Of a DNA stretch of 64,000 nt, positions 1 to 10,603 are shown one piece after another (within the stretch, counting starts at the first letter, position 1; every line of letters begins with the position of its first letter). The stretch is from NCBI GenBank assembly GCA_037127315.1, contig JBBBDQ010000332.1, positions 2,495,501-2,559,500 of the forward strand, given 5' to 3'. The DNA comes from Ascarosepion bandense. Lineage: Eukaryota > Mollusca > Cephalopoda > Sepiida > Sepiidae. The notes beneath the pieces are model-generated. The model was given only the letters and a program-made list of their open reading frames with translations. It ran no database searches and was not told the origin of the DNA. The position numbers were made by a program, and so were the translations under genes.

Positions 1-526
1 TCTGTAGACCTCTAATGGTAGACCAATAAACCCATTATCTTGGGAGTCTGTTCCAAAAAGCAATGCTATTATTTCTTACCAATAAAATACGAAGGGAATT
101 AAGATGAATCGGAAATTTTTACCTGCCATGACTGGTTTTCACTTTAAAAGTCTTAAGTGAAGAATTCTAAGAAATGTAACTCGTCAAGATATTTTCCATG
201 AAAATAGCAATTGAGTAGTAAAGTGTTACAACTTTTCGCTTGTCGGAAAAGAAACTGAGGGTGAAAAATAACTCATCACTCATAAGGCAGCGTAGACGAA
301 TTGAAGCTCTCTCAGGACTTGAAAAGATAAATTCGATCCCTTTTCTCGAGATATGACAACAATTTTTGATTCGGACTGTCTCTCGGGAAAGCAAGTGGAG
401 TAAAGTACCTTCAAGAAGACGACCATTTTCCCAGTTTCCATCGCGTTAGATTGTATATAAAAGATCTGGTTTGAATGTCCCAGCAGATGTTCAAAAAAGG
501 GACCTCTTTCAGAGAAAAACCTTTCA
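1..526. other. unannotated AT-rich sequence
   Basis: No coding pattern, repeat or RNA gene was recognised. The one 75-codon open frame on the minus strand has no family features. Confidence 0.5.
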
Positions 527-816
527 ATCAGTCAGTTAAGTGCCATACGTGATACACGCTTGGACGATCAATGTCTCGAAAGAGACACTGACTAGGCAGG
601 AAGTTATCCCGCAGTATGTTGCCATTACTTTCTGTGGTAGACTGGTTGCTAACCAAGGCTATAGAACCTAATCTGTTCTGTTATTTAACCCATAACTGAA
701 GGAAAGAGACGGATTAATACCTTTCCCAAGGGTATTTGCGTGTAAGTGAATACAAGGAATTCAACTGGAATTCGAATTCGACTCCCCGATTTCTCGTTCC
801 GAGTCGATATCACAAT
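527..816 (-). mobile_element. SINE-1 copy (tRNA-derived SINE)
   Basis: Nearly full-length minus-strand copy of the commonest SINE of the window. Read on the minus strand, SINE-1 starts with a tRNA-like head (A box like TGGTGCAGTGG, B box like GTTCGAATTCC), then a body with ACCCTTGGGAAAGGTATTAA, then a tail ending in a hairpin and the terminal motif CTTAACTGACTGA. This copy keeps body and tail, but the head is decayed (A box lost near 805-816) and the tail hairpin is damaged by an extra base. Confidence 0.85.
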
Positions 817-839
817 CTTTACATGGCTTAAAAGAATTC

Positions 840-1800
840 AGTGTCTGGTCGGTCATGGAGAAAAGTTACAAGAGTAGATTTTGAGGTATTGAATGTTACA
901 AGCAAGTTTTTCCTATTGTGTTGGGGATTAATCAGATGAGAGATCGGCTGTTAGAATCTGCTCATATAGATGCTTTGAAGTACACCCATAAAACGTGGTA
1001 GTATGTGCACAGATATTTACAAACAATAAGAAAATATACTTAAGCAGATCTGTAACGTCAAAGAGAAAGATGGTAGGCCCGAGAACAGATCCTTCGGAGA
1101 CGTTTGCATTGACTTAAATATCTTCAAAAGGATGGCCAGTAAGAATAGCATTCATAGATTGATAGATTGAGTTATCAAAAATATCTATCTCATAATGGAT
1201 TTATTCTAAAATGCCTCGCTGATTTTTTGCCATTTGTCAGGACATCAGCAGTGGACTGATAGAAATGAGACAAATACTACCTGTCTCTATTTTTCTATTG
1301 AGGTGATCAACAACTTTCTTGTGAGTGATATACCCTCACAGTCTTATCTGAAGGCACTCAGGAGGTTTTTGGTTCGATACTGAGATTGGGATAAGCGCAT
1401 TTTTGAAGATAAGGCAGACAGTTGAGACCTTCCGTAGGCACTAGAAACCTTTCCCTCTCAGGTTGAGTTTAATCAAAATTTTCAAGATAAGAGGTAATTT
1501 TGACTTAAGATCTTTTTAGAACAACCGCAAGGATTTTAACCTGGCAATCACTGAACTTAGTAGAGTCAACTCTTTTAACAAGTTTAAAAAACTTAGAGTG
1601 CCTTTACAGAGACATCACAAAGTTTGTGATCCGTAAGACAGAGGAGGTTAGGTAAGGTCGACTAATGTGAAGGTCATTGGAAAGAACTCAGCCTTATAGG
1701 ATAAGGATTTGATAAGTTCAGGAGCATCTATAATTTTAGTTTGCCTCGATTGAGAATTTCGCTCAAGATTCCAGAAGTATCGAGGAACATTTTTTTGTTT
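840..1800 (-). pseudogene. decayed non-LTR reverse transcriptase remnant
   Basis: Broken minus-strand frames preserve RT landmarks in the right order. Near 1250 is a STADVLT-like segment. At about 1070-1100 is a GSVLGPTIFLF-like motif, the conserved block before the catalytic site. Near 1010 the catalytic YADDTT box has decayed to CAHTTTF. Near 870-900 is an FNTSKSTLVTF-like segment. The order matches the LINE-A RT at 51251-52918, and the linker part (1500-1790) resembles the KAECFAHRFSSNF region of that copy. It has many stops and frameshifts and is an old fossil. The exact clade is not decidable by eye; jockey/CR1-like is likely. Confidence 0.6.
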
Positions 1801-1879
1801 TGTTGTTTAACGGCATATCAACATCTTATGGGCCATTCAATGGCAAAATTTTATTTTTCTTAGGAATATTAGAAATTTA

Positions 1880-2330
1880 TTTTATAAAAATGTATTACTG
1901 GCAATTTTCTTTTACAAAAACGTATTGCTGGTAATATTTTTTCTTACAAAAATGTATTACTGGTAATATACATTTTTCCTACAAATAAGTGCCATACGTG
2001 ATACACGCTTGGACGATCATGGCTTTTCAATCCATGGCTGACTAAGCAAAATATTTTTCATCAGCAGGTTGCCATTTCTTTCTGCAGCTGACTAGTTGCT
2101 AACCCAGGCTATAGAATGCAAAATATCCTGCTATTCAACCGAAGTGAATAAAACAAATTCATCTTCGATTTGAACTCGTTAATCTGATTTCTGATTCTGA
2201 ACAGTTATCAGTACACCACCACAACGTAACATTTTTTTCTTTACAAAAATGTGTTCCTGGTAATAATAATCATTTTTTACAAAAACGTATTGTTGCTATT
2301 TTTTTAATATAAAAATGTACTGCTAGCACC
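1880..2330 (+). repeat. ~34-bp minisatellite split by a SINE
   Basis: Units containing ACAAAAATGTATTACTGGTAA recur about four times before 1984 and about three times after 2230, drifting in sequence. The SINE-1 copy at 1984-2230 sits between the two halves, so the array predates that insertion. Confidence 0.7.
1984..2230 (-). mobile_element. SINE-1 copy, internally deleted
   Basis: Minus-strand SINE-1 with recognisable tail (GTGCCATACGTGATACACGC at 1988-2007) and head (CACCACAACG near 2216-2226). The body is shortened and the tail hairpin altered, so it is an old copy. Confidence 0.75.
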
Positions 2331-2457
2331 TTCACCATTAAAATATATTTCAATATTTTCATAGTGTCTTCATTCCAATTTTGGGGGTTCGTTGCGGATG
2401 CACCTCTCTCAGCACTCTTTAAATATAGAGACATTCAGAACAACTTCCGTCTGGATA

Positions 2458-2458
<1 letters not shown>

Positions 2459-2508
<50 letters not shown>

Positions 2509-2611
2509 CATAATAATATTAATAATAATATAATAATAATAATAATTTAAGCTTTATAATTATAATTATAATAATTATAATAATTATAATAATTTATGCT
2601 TCTGGATAGAT

Positions 2612-2677
<66 letters not shown>

Positions 2678-2678
2678 T
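2459..2678. repeat. (TAA)n microsatellite, 5' flank of the LINE
   Basis: Long AAT/TAA array, interrupted by AT-rich spacers and by TTTATGCTTCTGGATAGATT near 2594-2613, which occurs again on the far side of the LINE at 4512-4531. Confidence 0.95.
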
Positions 2679-2679
2679 A

Positions 2680-3096
2680 ACCAGTCAACTTAATAAGACA
2701 GAATGTGGTTATAAAATAGGCCAAAAGAAAATAAGCCATCTATTTTACATGGATGACTTAAAGTTATATGCTAAGAATGATAATGAGCTGGAAGGTCTTC
2801 TGCAAACTGTAAAATGCTTCAGCGAAGACATTGGAATGAAATTTAATTTGAATAAATGTGCTAAAGCTACAGTTTTACGTGGATCAATACAAGAAACATC
2901 CTCAATTAGCCTAGACCCTGCTGTAACAATAAAAGAATTGAAACCAGAAGAAGCTTATAAATACCTAGGTGTAAATGAGAGCGAAAACATTCACCATAAA
3001 AAAATGAAAGAAATAGTGCGTAAAGAGTACTATAGAAGGCTACGAATGATATTAAAAACTGAATTAAATTCACAGAATAGAGTTAATGGCCATTAA
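2680..3096 (+). pseudogene. Dong/R4-like RT, palm fragment
   Basis: Open frame entering from the truncation point with no start of its own. It carries KKISHLFYMDDLKLYAKND, with the paired aspartates of the RT active site, then the downstream FNLNKC and YKYLGV segments typical of the R2/R4 RT fold. It ends at a premature stop after NRVNGH, caused by one extra A in the run before the ATG at 3086; the protein continues in the next frame. The N-terminal half of the RT is missing. Confidence 0.8.
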
Positions 3097-3586
3097 TAGC
3101 CTTGCAATCCCAGTTGTCCAATATAGCTTCAACATCTTAAACTGGACTCTAAACGACATCAGGCGAATGGATGCTAAAACAAGAAAGCTTCTTTCTAAGC
3201 ATAGGATGCATCACCCAAAGGCTGATGTAGACCGTCTATACATACCCCGTAAAGAAGGTGGAAGGGGTCTTATTCAGCTGGAATTGTCATACAAGACAAC
3301 AACTATTGGCTTACTAACATACATAGAAACAACAAAGGATTGGATGATACAATTAGTAAGGCAGCATGAAGAAAGAAAGAAAAAATATTCAATAATAAAA
3401 GAAGGCAGTAAATACAAACAAGAATTACAGTTAGTAGATTCTGTAGAAAAGCAAAACAGTAGCCAAGAACCAACTATTGCGGCAAAAAATATGAAAATGA
3501 AAGCCAAAGATAAAGCTCTTGAAAAAGATGAAACAGCGCTGGCAAGACAAACCTCTGCATGGCCAATATCCAGTACGTGCCAATAA
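3086..3586 (+). pseudogene. Dong/R4-like RT, thumb and linker fragment
   Basis: Second frame of the same element. The motifs MAINSLAIPVVQYSFNILNW, TRKLLSKHRMHHP and ADVDRLYIPRKEGGRGL are the post-catalytic region shared by R4-type LINEs, where ADVDRLY and GGRGL are very conserved. It ends after a second frameshift near 3520 and the product continues in frame 3. There is no independent start. Confidence 0.75.
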
Positions 3587-4304
3587 ATCCAATGTTGACA
3601 AAGTTAATACTCATCGATGGTTACGTGCATCTGGATTAAAGTCTGAAACTGAAGGATTTATACTTGCAGCACAAGACCAAAGTCTTTTCACGAGAAACTT
3701 TCAGGCAAATATTATGCATAATAATATGGATCCAAAATGCAGGTTTTGTGATAAACACCAAGAAACAATAGACCACCTAATCTCAGGCTGTTCTGTGCTT
3801 GCCCCAAACGAATATAAAAATCGCCACGATAGAGTTGGGCAATATTTACATTGGGCAATGTGCAAACATTATGGAAAAGCTGTAAACAAACACTGGTATG
3901 AACATCATCCAGCACCGGTTACAGAAATAGAAGATGTAACCATTCTATGGGATTACACCATCTACACAGACAGAAAAATTGAAGCAAACAGGCCAGACAT
4001 TATTGTTAAAAACCAGAAGGAGAAAACTTGTCTATTAATTGATATGGCTTGTCCAGCGGATTGTAACATAGCAATCAAGGAATTTGAAAAACTGTCAAAA
4101 TATAAAGACCTGGAAATTGAAATAGAAAAAATGTGGAAATTGAAAACAAGAGTTGTGCCAGTGATAGTAGGTGCACTTGGAATGATAAAAAATGGAACAA
4201 AACAACACATTGAAAGAATCCCTGGAAACCCCAGCTTAAGAGATATACAAAAAATTGTATTATTAAGTACAGCCCACACACTAAGGAAAACGTTATCTAT
4301 GTAA
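3519..4304 (+). pseudogene. restriction-like endonuclease domain of Dong/R4-like LINE
   Basis: 261-codon C-terminal part. Near residues 8-14 is WQDKPLH. A zinc knuckle follows: CRFCDKHQETIDHLISGC, with spacing C-x2-C-x7-H-x4-C. The PD-(D/E)XK-type nuclease core follows: RPDIIV, then LLIDMACPAD, then KEFEKLSKYKDL. In this group the enzyme nicks the target DNA to prime reverse transcription. This domain is uninterrupted to the stop at 4302-4304, but with the upstream frame broken it cannot be made as part of the full protein. Confidence 0.8.
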
Positions 4305-4439
4305 TGCTGGGGATGATAGGGAGGATAGAAAAACATGAAATGGAGTCATAACAACACGCCACTACCTGCCTTAGGTCTCCCCGCAGACTTGGTTGGTAGT
4401 GAGACCAATGCAGAAATCTAAATATGATGAAAAATGACA

Positions 4440-4510
4440 TAATAATTATAATAATAATAATAATTATAATAATTATAATAATAATTATAATAATTATAAT
4501 AATAATAATA
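4440..4510. repeat. TAA-rich microsatellite, 3' flank of the LINE
   Basis: AATAATTATAATAAT-type repeats directly following the LINE 3' UTR. With the left block they frame the LINE in the same simple sequence. Confidence 0.9.
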
Positions 4511-4599
4511 ATTTATGCTTCTGGATAGATTATTACTAGCATGGAAAGCTTTATTGCACCTACTAGAATTCCTGCCCGTAGCAGGAATTCTACTAGGTG

Positions 4600-5000
4600 C
4601 AATTACCTCGGGTCAGAATGTACCTGGGAACAACAGCAATTAAGCGAAGGTTCGACAAAACTTCCCGATCGAGATTTTTGAAAATTCAGCGTGCTGTTAC
4701 AGAGATTTTCCAAATTTTCTGATCTGTGAGACGGTGGAAGTCAGGTTAGGGCTTACCCATATCGACTAATATTGAGTTAGAAGCAACATTAAAAATTTAT
4801 TGTAAAGAACGACGAGGATTATATAACCTCAGAAACATGGATAATTGTAGATATTGTCCTTGCAGCCGGATGTAGTTCATTGTAATACGCAGGAACATTC
4901 GTTTTCAAATTTTGCTACCCATTGCATTTCAATAACTATCTTTCTCAGATTACGAGCAGTTCTGAATGTGACCAGGGTTCTACTATACCGTTCCTACCGA
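4600..5000 (-). pseudogene. second decayed RT-linker remnant
   Basis: Diverged copy of the 1500-1790 part of the remnant at 840-1800. Both share a CTGTTACAGAGA-like start, a GATC(T/C)GT(G/A)AGAC core and CGACTAAT, in the same order. No intact frame remains. Confidence 0.4.
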
Positions 5001-5119
5001 TAGAGGTGGTAGTAGTAGATTCTACAGTGAGCCGTGGTTACAGAATATTCTAATCTGAATCAAGGTTGGCTGTTTGAGATTTGTCTATATCTCTGAGATG
5101 AGGTAGTATTTACACTATA

Positions 5120-5605
5120 TACATTATTCGGACTATTGTCCTCACCTATGTTGCCATTTGTACGACGTTTCAGCCATTGTACGCTCCGGCCTGCTTCAGT
5201 TGCTAGAAATTTCGAACCCTTTATTACAATCACTGAGGTATACCATTCTCATTCCTTGCGTATAGTCTCTTTTGGTAAACATGAGTTATCTCCCTCTAAC
5301 TCTCTAAGTTCTTGTTCACCGCTGCTGTAGCCTGATCCTTAAGGACACATAGCCCAGTGCATATAGACGTTGTGAGTTCAATACAAGGCTACAGTAATGG
5401 TGAACAAGTAACTTAGATGGTTAGAGGGAGATAACTCATGACTGCTAAAAGAGGCTCTACGCACGGAATGAGAATGATATACCTAAGTGTTTGTTATAGA
5501 AGGGTTCGGTTCGAAATCCCTAGCAGTTGAAGAAGGCCGAAGTGTATAACAGTCGAAACGTCGTACAAATGGTAACAATGATGAGGACAATAGTCCGAAT
5601 AATGT
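5120..5605. mobile_element. inverted-repeat element with hammerhead-like cores
   Basis: Two ~215-bp arms (5120-5334 and 5385-5605) fold back over a 50-bp loop. Each arm has a hammerhead-like core. On the right arm TTGAAGA (5527-5533) is followed by a potential stem II and GAAAC-GTC (5555-5562). On the left arm the minus strand reads CTGAAGC, AGGCC, GGCT, GAAAC, GTC. A short relative lies at 60272-60448. The consensus of the copies, CTGAAGA + GGCCG/CGGCC + GAAAC, is better than any single copy. Stem I is not clear. Confidence 0.55.
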
Positions 5606-6027
5606 AAGTAGTTCCTTCGAGGTTTGTTGATCTTTTTGGATAGGAATAAAGCTTTCCATGCTAGTAATAATCTATCCAGAAGCATAAATTATTATTATTA
5701 TTATTTATCCAGACGGAAGTTGTTCTGAATGTCTCTATATTTAAAGAGTGCTGAGAGAGGTGCATCCGCAATGCAAGATCAAAAATCATCCCAGTCATCT
5801 TTGACGTGTGAAAAGATCGTCCAAAAAATGGGACACAATAGGATTTTTGACATTGATCATTGAATTTTGTGAAGTGCACATGAAAGTAACACTTTAGCGG
5901 AGCATTTTTCCGCTTATAATAAAATATTTTCATATTTAATTGACCCTGTTGTGTTCCTGGGATTCCCTAACACGTACTCATTTATGCAGCATTTGGACTT
6001 TAATGGATATCGAATTAAGCGGTTGAC

Positions 6028-6486
6028 ATTTTGCATTGTACTCCTTCAACTATTTTGTGGAGTACCCCTTCAGCTATTTTGCGCAGTACTCCTTCAACTA
6101 TTTTGCGAAGTACCCCTTCAGCTATTTTGCGGAGTACTCCTTTAACTATTTTGTCTGCTACTCCTTCGGCTGCTTTGCATAGTACTCCTTCAACTACTTT
6201 GCGTAATACTCCTTCAACTATTTTTCGAAGAACTCCTTCAACCGTTTTGCGTAGTACACTTTCAGCTGTTTTACGTAGTACTCCTTCAACTACTTTGCGT
6301 AATACTCCTTCAACTATTTTTCGAAGTACTCCTTCAAATTTTTGCGTGGTACTCCTTCAGCTGTTTTACGTAGTAGTACTTCAACTATTTTGCTTAATAC
6401 TCCTTCAACTATTTTTCGAAGTACTCCTTCAACTTTTTACGTAGTACTCCTTCAGCTATCTTGCGGAGTACTCCTTCAGCTATTGT
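6028..6486 (+). repeat. 24-bp minisatellite, about 19 units
   Basis: Units like GTACTCCTTCAACTATTTTG plus four variable bases repeat about 19 times. The period is a multiple of three, so one frame stays open for 137 codons (6031-6444) as an octapeptide repeat TPSTILRS, and another frame reads a hydrophobic VLLQLFCG repeat. Codon drift looks random, so it is probably not coding. Confidence 0.9.
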
Positions 6487-7734
6487 TAAACGAGCCTTTT
6501 TAAATTGAATAAAGTATTTTTAAATTGAAAATAAAAACAATTTTTCCACAGGAATAAATTGAAAAAATTGATTTCTGACTGAATCTCTGGGACGAGGAGT
6601 TACCATTATTTACATACTGACTATCGCCAACACTTTTCTTACTATTATCAAAACTTCTCGGCTGCTGTGCCCTCCAGACTTCATCATATATACTAGGGCT
6701 GATCACAAAGTGACGGAACTTGGGTTATCGAAAGAAAACTACGACACCTATCAATTCGACATTTAATCATCTTCAAAATAGTCCCTTTCTGAAGCCACAC
6801 ACTTTATCCAGCGTCGTTTGTATTGATGGACGCATTCCTGGCTTTCAAGGTCAATCTGTGTCAAGTGGTTTTACTCTCGGTATTTTAGCTCCGTTGCACT
6901 GGCAACTGACCCCCGATAATTTATTTTCAGACATCTTTATGCCGATCTGAGTAGCTAACAAGGTGTTCCGATCTGGACCAATTATTTAATCTTCGGCAGT
7001 ATACTGTTCTCGTTCCACTCACCATATCTAAGGGTATTGCCGTCTAGTTCTATTTTTTAATATTGCTCAGTTTTGTTTCTATTTAGTCCAATTACACACT
7101 GCCCGGACCAGGGATTGAAATCACAATCAGCATATCACCAACTTCACAAACCAACGCTTAATCTCGCTAATGATAGCAGCAACAAAGATGACGGAGTAAA
7201 AGTCCGTACATAAATAATGTTAAAAATTAAAAAAATATAAATCTTGATCAGTCTGGCGAGAGATTCAATAATGTTTACTTGAGCGTTACTTTCATAAATT
7301 CAAGTGCAATTGGGGAATTATTCTATTTAAAATCAAAAAACACGGTGAGCATTACTTATTCAGCATTGTAATAAATAACTTGTCACATGTTTTTAACATT
7401 GTTTTATTAGTTTAATTATAACGATAATTACAAATTAATCTTAATTACAATTTAATTGCAACTCAGCAAATTAATGAAAAATTTAATTACAACTTCATTA
7501 AATCCCGCGTAATTAAACTTGCACATTACGCAAGTAAAGATGATTTACGAAAATTTTGCAAAAAGCAACAACTATATTTAGGGTCGTACTATGACCCTTA
7601 AGGGTAAATGAAAGTATGTCCTTCCTCATCAGAAGCAGCCTCACTCTAACTTACCCGCATCTATGGTGAATGTTTTCTAATTGTGGTATATTTCAGCAAA
7701 ATGTACATAGCTTGAAGTAAACTTATCGCCAATA
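6487..7734. other. unannotated AT-rich sequence
   Basis: No gene or clear repeat recognised. Around 7400-7520 is a run of short AATTACAA-like units of low complexity. Confidence 0.4.
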
Positions 7735-7785
7735 ATTTCTTCTTCTTCTTCTTCTATGTGCCCTGTCCCTTCAGGACGTAGGCGA

Positions 7786-8136
7786 TCATGGATCTCCACG
7801 TCTCCTATCCCTTGTGGCTCTTAGTATGTTTGCTCCTGTTGCTCCTGGCAACCCCCGTTCCGTCATCCACCTGATCAGGCCCTGCAAATATGTTATCCGC
7901 TGCCTTCCTCTGTCTCTCCTTCCTTCTATCTGACCAGTCAGTATCAGGTTCTCCAGGCTTTCCTTCCTCATTGCATGTCCCAGGAACATCAGTTGTCTCT
8001 TCCTGATGCTCAGCATCAATTTCCTTTTTGTTGCCATTCTTTCTAACACTTCGTCGTTGCTTGTATGCTCAGTCCACGATATCCGTAGCATCCTTCTGTA
8101 GAACCACATTTCGGCCGCTTCCAGTTTTGTCCACAT
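7786..8136 (-). pseudogene. RTE RT C-terminal region
   Basis: In frame with 8143-8826 after the stop. KLEAAEMWFYRRMLRISW, SNDEVLER and KRQLMFLGHAMRKE are the usual RTE C-terminal signature, and the same signature recurs in the fragments at 9652, 13505, 41318, 44918 and 63657. The Arg/Lys-rich end (GRRDRGRQRITYLQGL) is likely a nucleic-acid binding tail. Confidence 0.8.
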
Positions 8137-8142
8137 TTTCGA

Positions 8143-8826
8143 TTATATTGTCCAGCATTCACAGCCGTACTGAAGAACTGACATCACGTAGCAGTCTAGC
8201 ACTCTTTTCTTCGTTTCTATTGAGATCTTCCTGTGTGTTAGTATTTTGCTCATCTTCTGGAACGCGTCCTTTGCCATGCCAATTCGCCTTCGGATCTCCG
8301 TGTCGCACTTTCCATCTCCTGTTAGAACACTTCCTAGGTACTTAAATTCTTGGACTTGTTTGACTCTGTTATCCCCCACCTGTATTTGGCATTTTGGGTT
8401 GTATCTTTTGCTGATAACCATGCACTCAGTTTTCTTAAAGTTTATTTGTAGTTCCATCTTGTCACTCTCCACTGCTACTTTCTGTATGAGATCTTGCAGT
8501 TTCCTTTCCGTGTCCGCAATCAGTACTGTATCGTCCGCGTATCTTATGTTGTTCAGGTTGTGGCCTCCAATAATAAATCCTGGTGTGTCATCTAGGTTCC
8601 TCAAAATATTCTCGCTGTATAGGTTGAACAAATCCGGTGAAAAGACACAGCCTTGTCTTACGCCTTTTTCTATCTTTGTGTATCTACTGAGGTCGTTACC
8701 TGTCCGTATGCAGGCCGTTTGCTGCCAGTAGAGATTCTTGATTATTCTTATATCTTTGCCGAAAATGTCGAGGTTTCCTATCATTTCCATCAATTCTTTG
8801 TGTCGTATTTTGTCGAATGCTTTCAA
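8143..8826 (-). pseudogene. RTE reverse transcriptase, palm domain
   Basis: 227 codons with the RT motifs in order: KAFDKIRHKEL (block A, first catalytic Asp), GVRQGCVFSPDLFNLYSE, NNIRYADDTVLIAD (catalytic pair), INFKKTECMVISK, and VQEFKYLGS. There is no methionine start; the frame is cut by the element truncation. A TAA at 8143-8145 stops it after CECWTI, although the family protein runs on in the same frame. Confidence 0.85.
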
Positions 8827-8984
8827 ACTAAAATAGCTATCATTTTTCTTTAATATTCTTTAAGAAATATCAATATTTTACAATTTGTCATAAAGCAAAT
8901 TAGTACATATTTCAACACAACCGTAATAAAAATAATACTTTTTTTTAGCCAGAATTATAAGAAAATCAAAATAAATATGAGTTT

Positions 8985-9585
8985 GTTTTCATTGAGATAA
9001 ATTTTCGTTTTAAGACCCGAAGTCCTTTACCCCTTCAAATCTTTCCAAAACATCCCTATTTCCGTGCAAATGTACATGCAGAACTCAAATCGATAATTGT
9101 TTATCGAAGAAACGTACCTTTCGTTCATGTTACCGGTCAGCAATAAATCGGACTATATCTCACCCCTTACCACCGTTCTCATATTTGATTAACCGCTGAA
9201 TAACTTGAGGCGTAGGATATTGAATTCGTTCTATTTACTCCCTTTTTAGCAATTACTCCACGATTTGGTGAGTTTCGAAACTCATTTTCCGCGTATTAAT
9301 CGCAAAATGAAAGTTTTAAAAAAAACGAAAAATCGGAAATCTACGCATGAAGTCAGTCTGCAGTGAATAACATTTTCTAACCATGGTTAGGGGGTGAGAT
9401 AAACAGCGACAACAATTTCCATATTTTTCTTCTCGATAAAATGAAAAAAGGTAGGTTTCTTCAATAAACAATTATCGATTTGCGTTCAGCATATACATTT
9501 GCACGGACATAGGGATGTTTAGGAAAGATTTAAAGGGGTAAAGGCCTTCGGGTCCTAAAACAAAAATTTACCTTTATTGATATTA
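8985..9585. mobile_element. inverted-repeat element, ~145-bp arms
   Basis: Left arm 8989-9131 and right arm 9437-9581 are reverse complements at roughly 85-90%, with the markers CCCTTCAAATCTTTCC, AACATCCCTAT, GTGCAAATGTA and TCGATAATTGTTTAT. The ~300-bp interior has a shorter match (TCTCACCCCTTA against TAGGGGGTGAGA). No protein. It sits between two RTE fragments. Confidence 0.75.
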
Positions 9586-10147
9586 TTTTTAAGTTAATGA
9601 ACTTATTTAGAAATTTAAAAAAAGCTAGAATTAAAATCACTAATTTATAAAAATGACCACGTTTCTTTTTTATCTGCTGTGTCCCTTCAGGACGTACATG
9701 ATCATAGCCTTCCACATCTCTCTATCCTCAGTAGGTTTTAACCCCCTTGTTCCTGTTAATCTTCCCAAACCCCATTTTGCCATCCATTTCTTCAAGCCCA
9801 TCAAGTATCTTACGCGTTGCTTTCCCAAGTCTCTCTTTAATTCTGTCTGACCTGTGAGTATCAGATTCTCCATGCCCTCCTTCTTCGTTACCTGTCCCAA
9901 GAACTTCATGATATTAAGTATTAGTTTTCTTTTCGTTTCTATCCTCTCTAAAACCTCATCGTTGCTCACATGTTAGGTCTATGGTATCCTCAGCATCCTT
10001 CTATAGAACCACATGTCAGTTGTTTCAAGTTTCTCCATCTTTTAGGAAATTGTCAAGTTTTCACTACTATAATGAACAAGAGACATCAAATGGCAATCAA
10101 GTACTCTCTTCTTTGTTTCCAGCGAAATGTCCCTGCCCCTCACTACT

Positions 10148-10475
10148 ATAGATTTTTTAATCATTTCACCTCAAGCAAGGCATTCCACTGCCACTATTGC
10201 GCAGGGGGTTACATAGGGAAAGGACTTGAGAAAGAGTGATTAGATATCGGAAATGTCAGAAGGAGGGTGATAGACGGGTAAGGATGTAGATGGGAAGAGT
10301 GTTTGAGAGAATAGATGCGAGTTAGTGTGTTAAGAGGTGTCTATTGACCTTACATTTAAATTCCTGGGGATTGTAGCTGTCGGAGAAGCAAGTATGTGGA
10401 AGGGAATTCCACAGGCGGAAAGTGCGAGAAAAAAAGCTGTTGGAGTAGAAATTTCGGTTACATAGCTTCAACAAT
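10148..10475 (-). mobile_element. LINE-A 3' stub
   Basis: Starts after TTTTTTAATCATTTCACC, the complement of the LINE-A 3' terminus (GGTGAAATGATTAAAAAA), continues through the CAGGGGGTTACAT block and ends in the complement of the C-terminal coding segment. A typical severe 5' truncation. Confidence 0.8.
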
Positions 10476-10603
10476 GTCGATCCTCTGTTAGAACACTTCC
10501 CAGGTATTTAAATGTCTGTACCTGGTTGATTTTAGTATCCTCAAAAGGTAACATTTTGGGTTTTTCTTTTTACTGATGACCATGCTTTCGGTTTTCTTTT
10601 AGT

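Larger units (their letters stand above)
2679..4439 (+). mobile_element. Dong/R4-like non-LTR retrotransposon, 5'-truncated
   Basis: A plus-strand LINE that starts abruptly inside the reverse transcriptase straight after (TAA)n and ends straight into another TAA-rich block. It keeps the RT catalytic box FYMDD, the RT thumb region, a CCHC zinc knuckle and a C-terminal restriction-like endonuclease domain, the arrangement of the R2/R4/NeSL group. Dong elements of the R4 clade are known to insert into TAA repeats, and the flanks here fit that habit. Two frameshifts (near 3080 and 3520) break the frame, so it is dead. The 3' UTR is about 130 bp. Confidence 0.8.
2392..5771. repeat. large foldback (inverted-repeat) structure
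   Basis: Three nested pairs of inverted repeats share one centre. The outer pair is 2392-2462 with 5699-5771, beginning TTGCGGATGCACC on the left and ending in its complement on the right. The middle pair is 4508-4555 with 5645-5692, around TTCTGGATAGATTA. The inner pair is 5120-5334 with 5385-5605. (TAA)n blocks lie at the joins. A Dong-like LINE (2679-4439) has been inserted in the left half, so the original foldback was about 1.6 kb. No transposase is visible, so it is probably a non-autonomous foldback element or stacked insertions. Confidence 0.75.
7735..8830 (-). mobile_element. RTE-clade LINE, 5'-truncated
   Basis: Minus-strand LINE 3' half. It enters at the RT block A (KAFDKIRH) at 8826, runs through the catalytic RYADDTVLIA, and ends at 7738-7755 in (TTC)n, which is a (GAA)n tail on the element strand. 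Microsatellite 3' tails are usual for RTE elements. The frame is nearly clean: only one in-frame stop (8143-8145) interrupts about 345 codons, so this is a fairly young truncated copy. Confidence 0.85.

Noticed and set aside
6031..6444. 137-codon protein of octapeptide repeats
   Set aside because: 24-bp minisatellite; openness follows from the period, with no start context or flanking gene structure.
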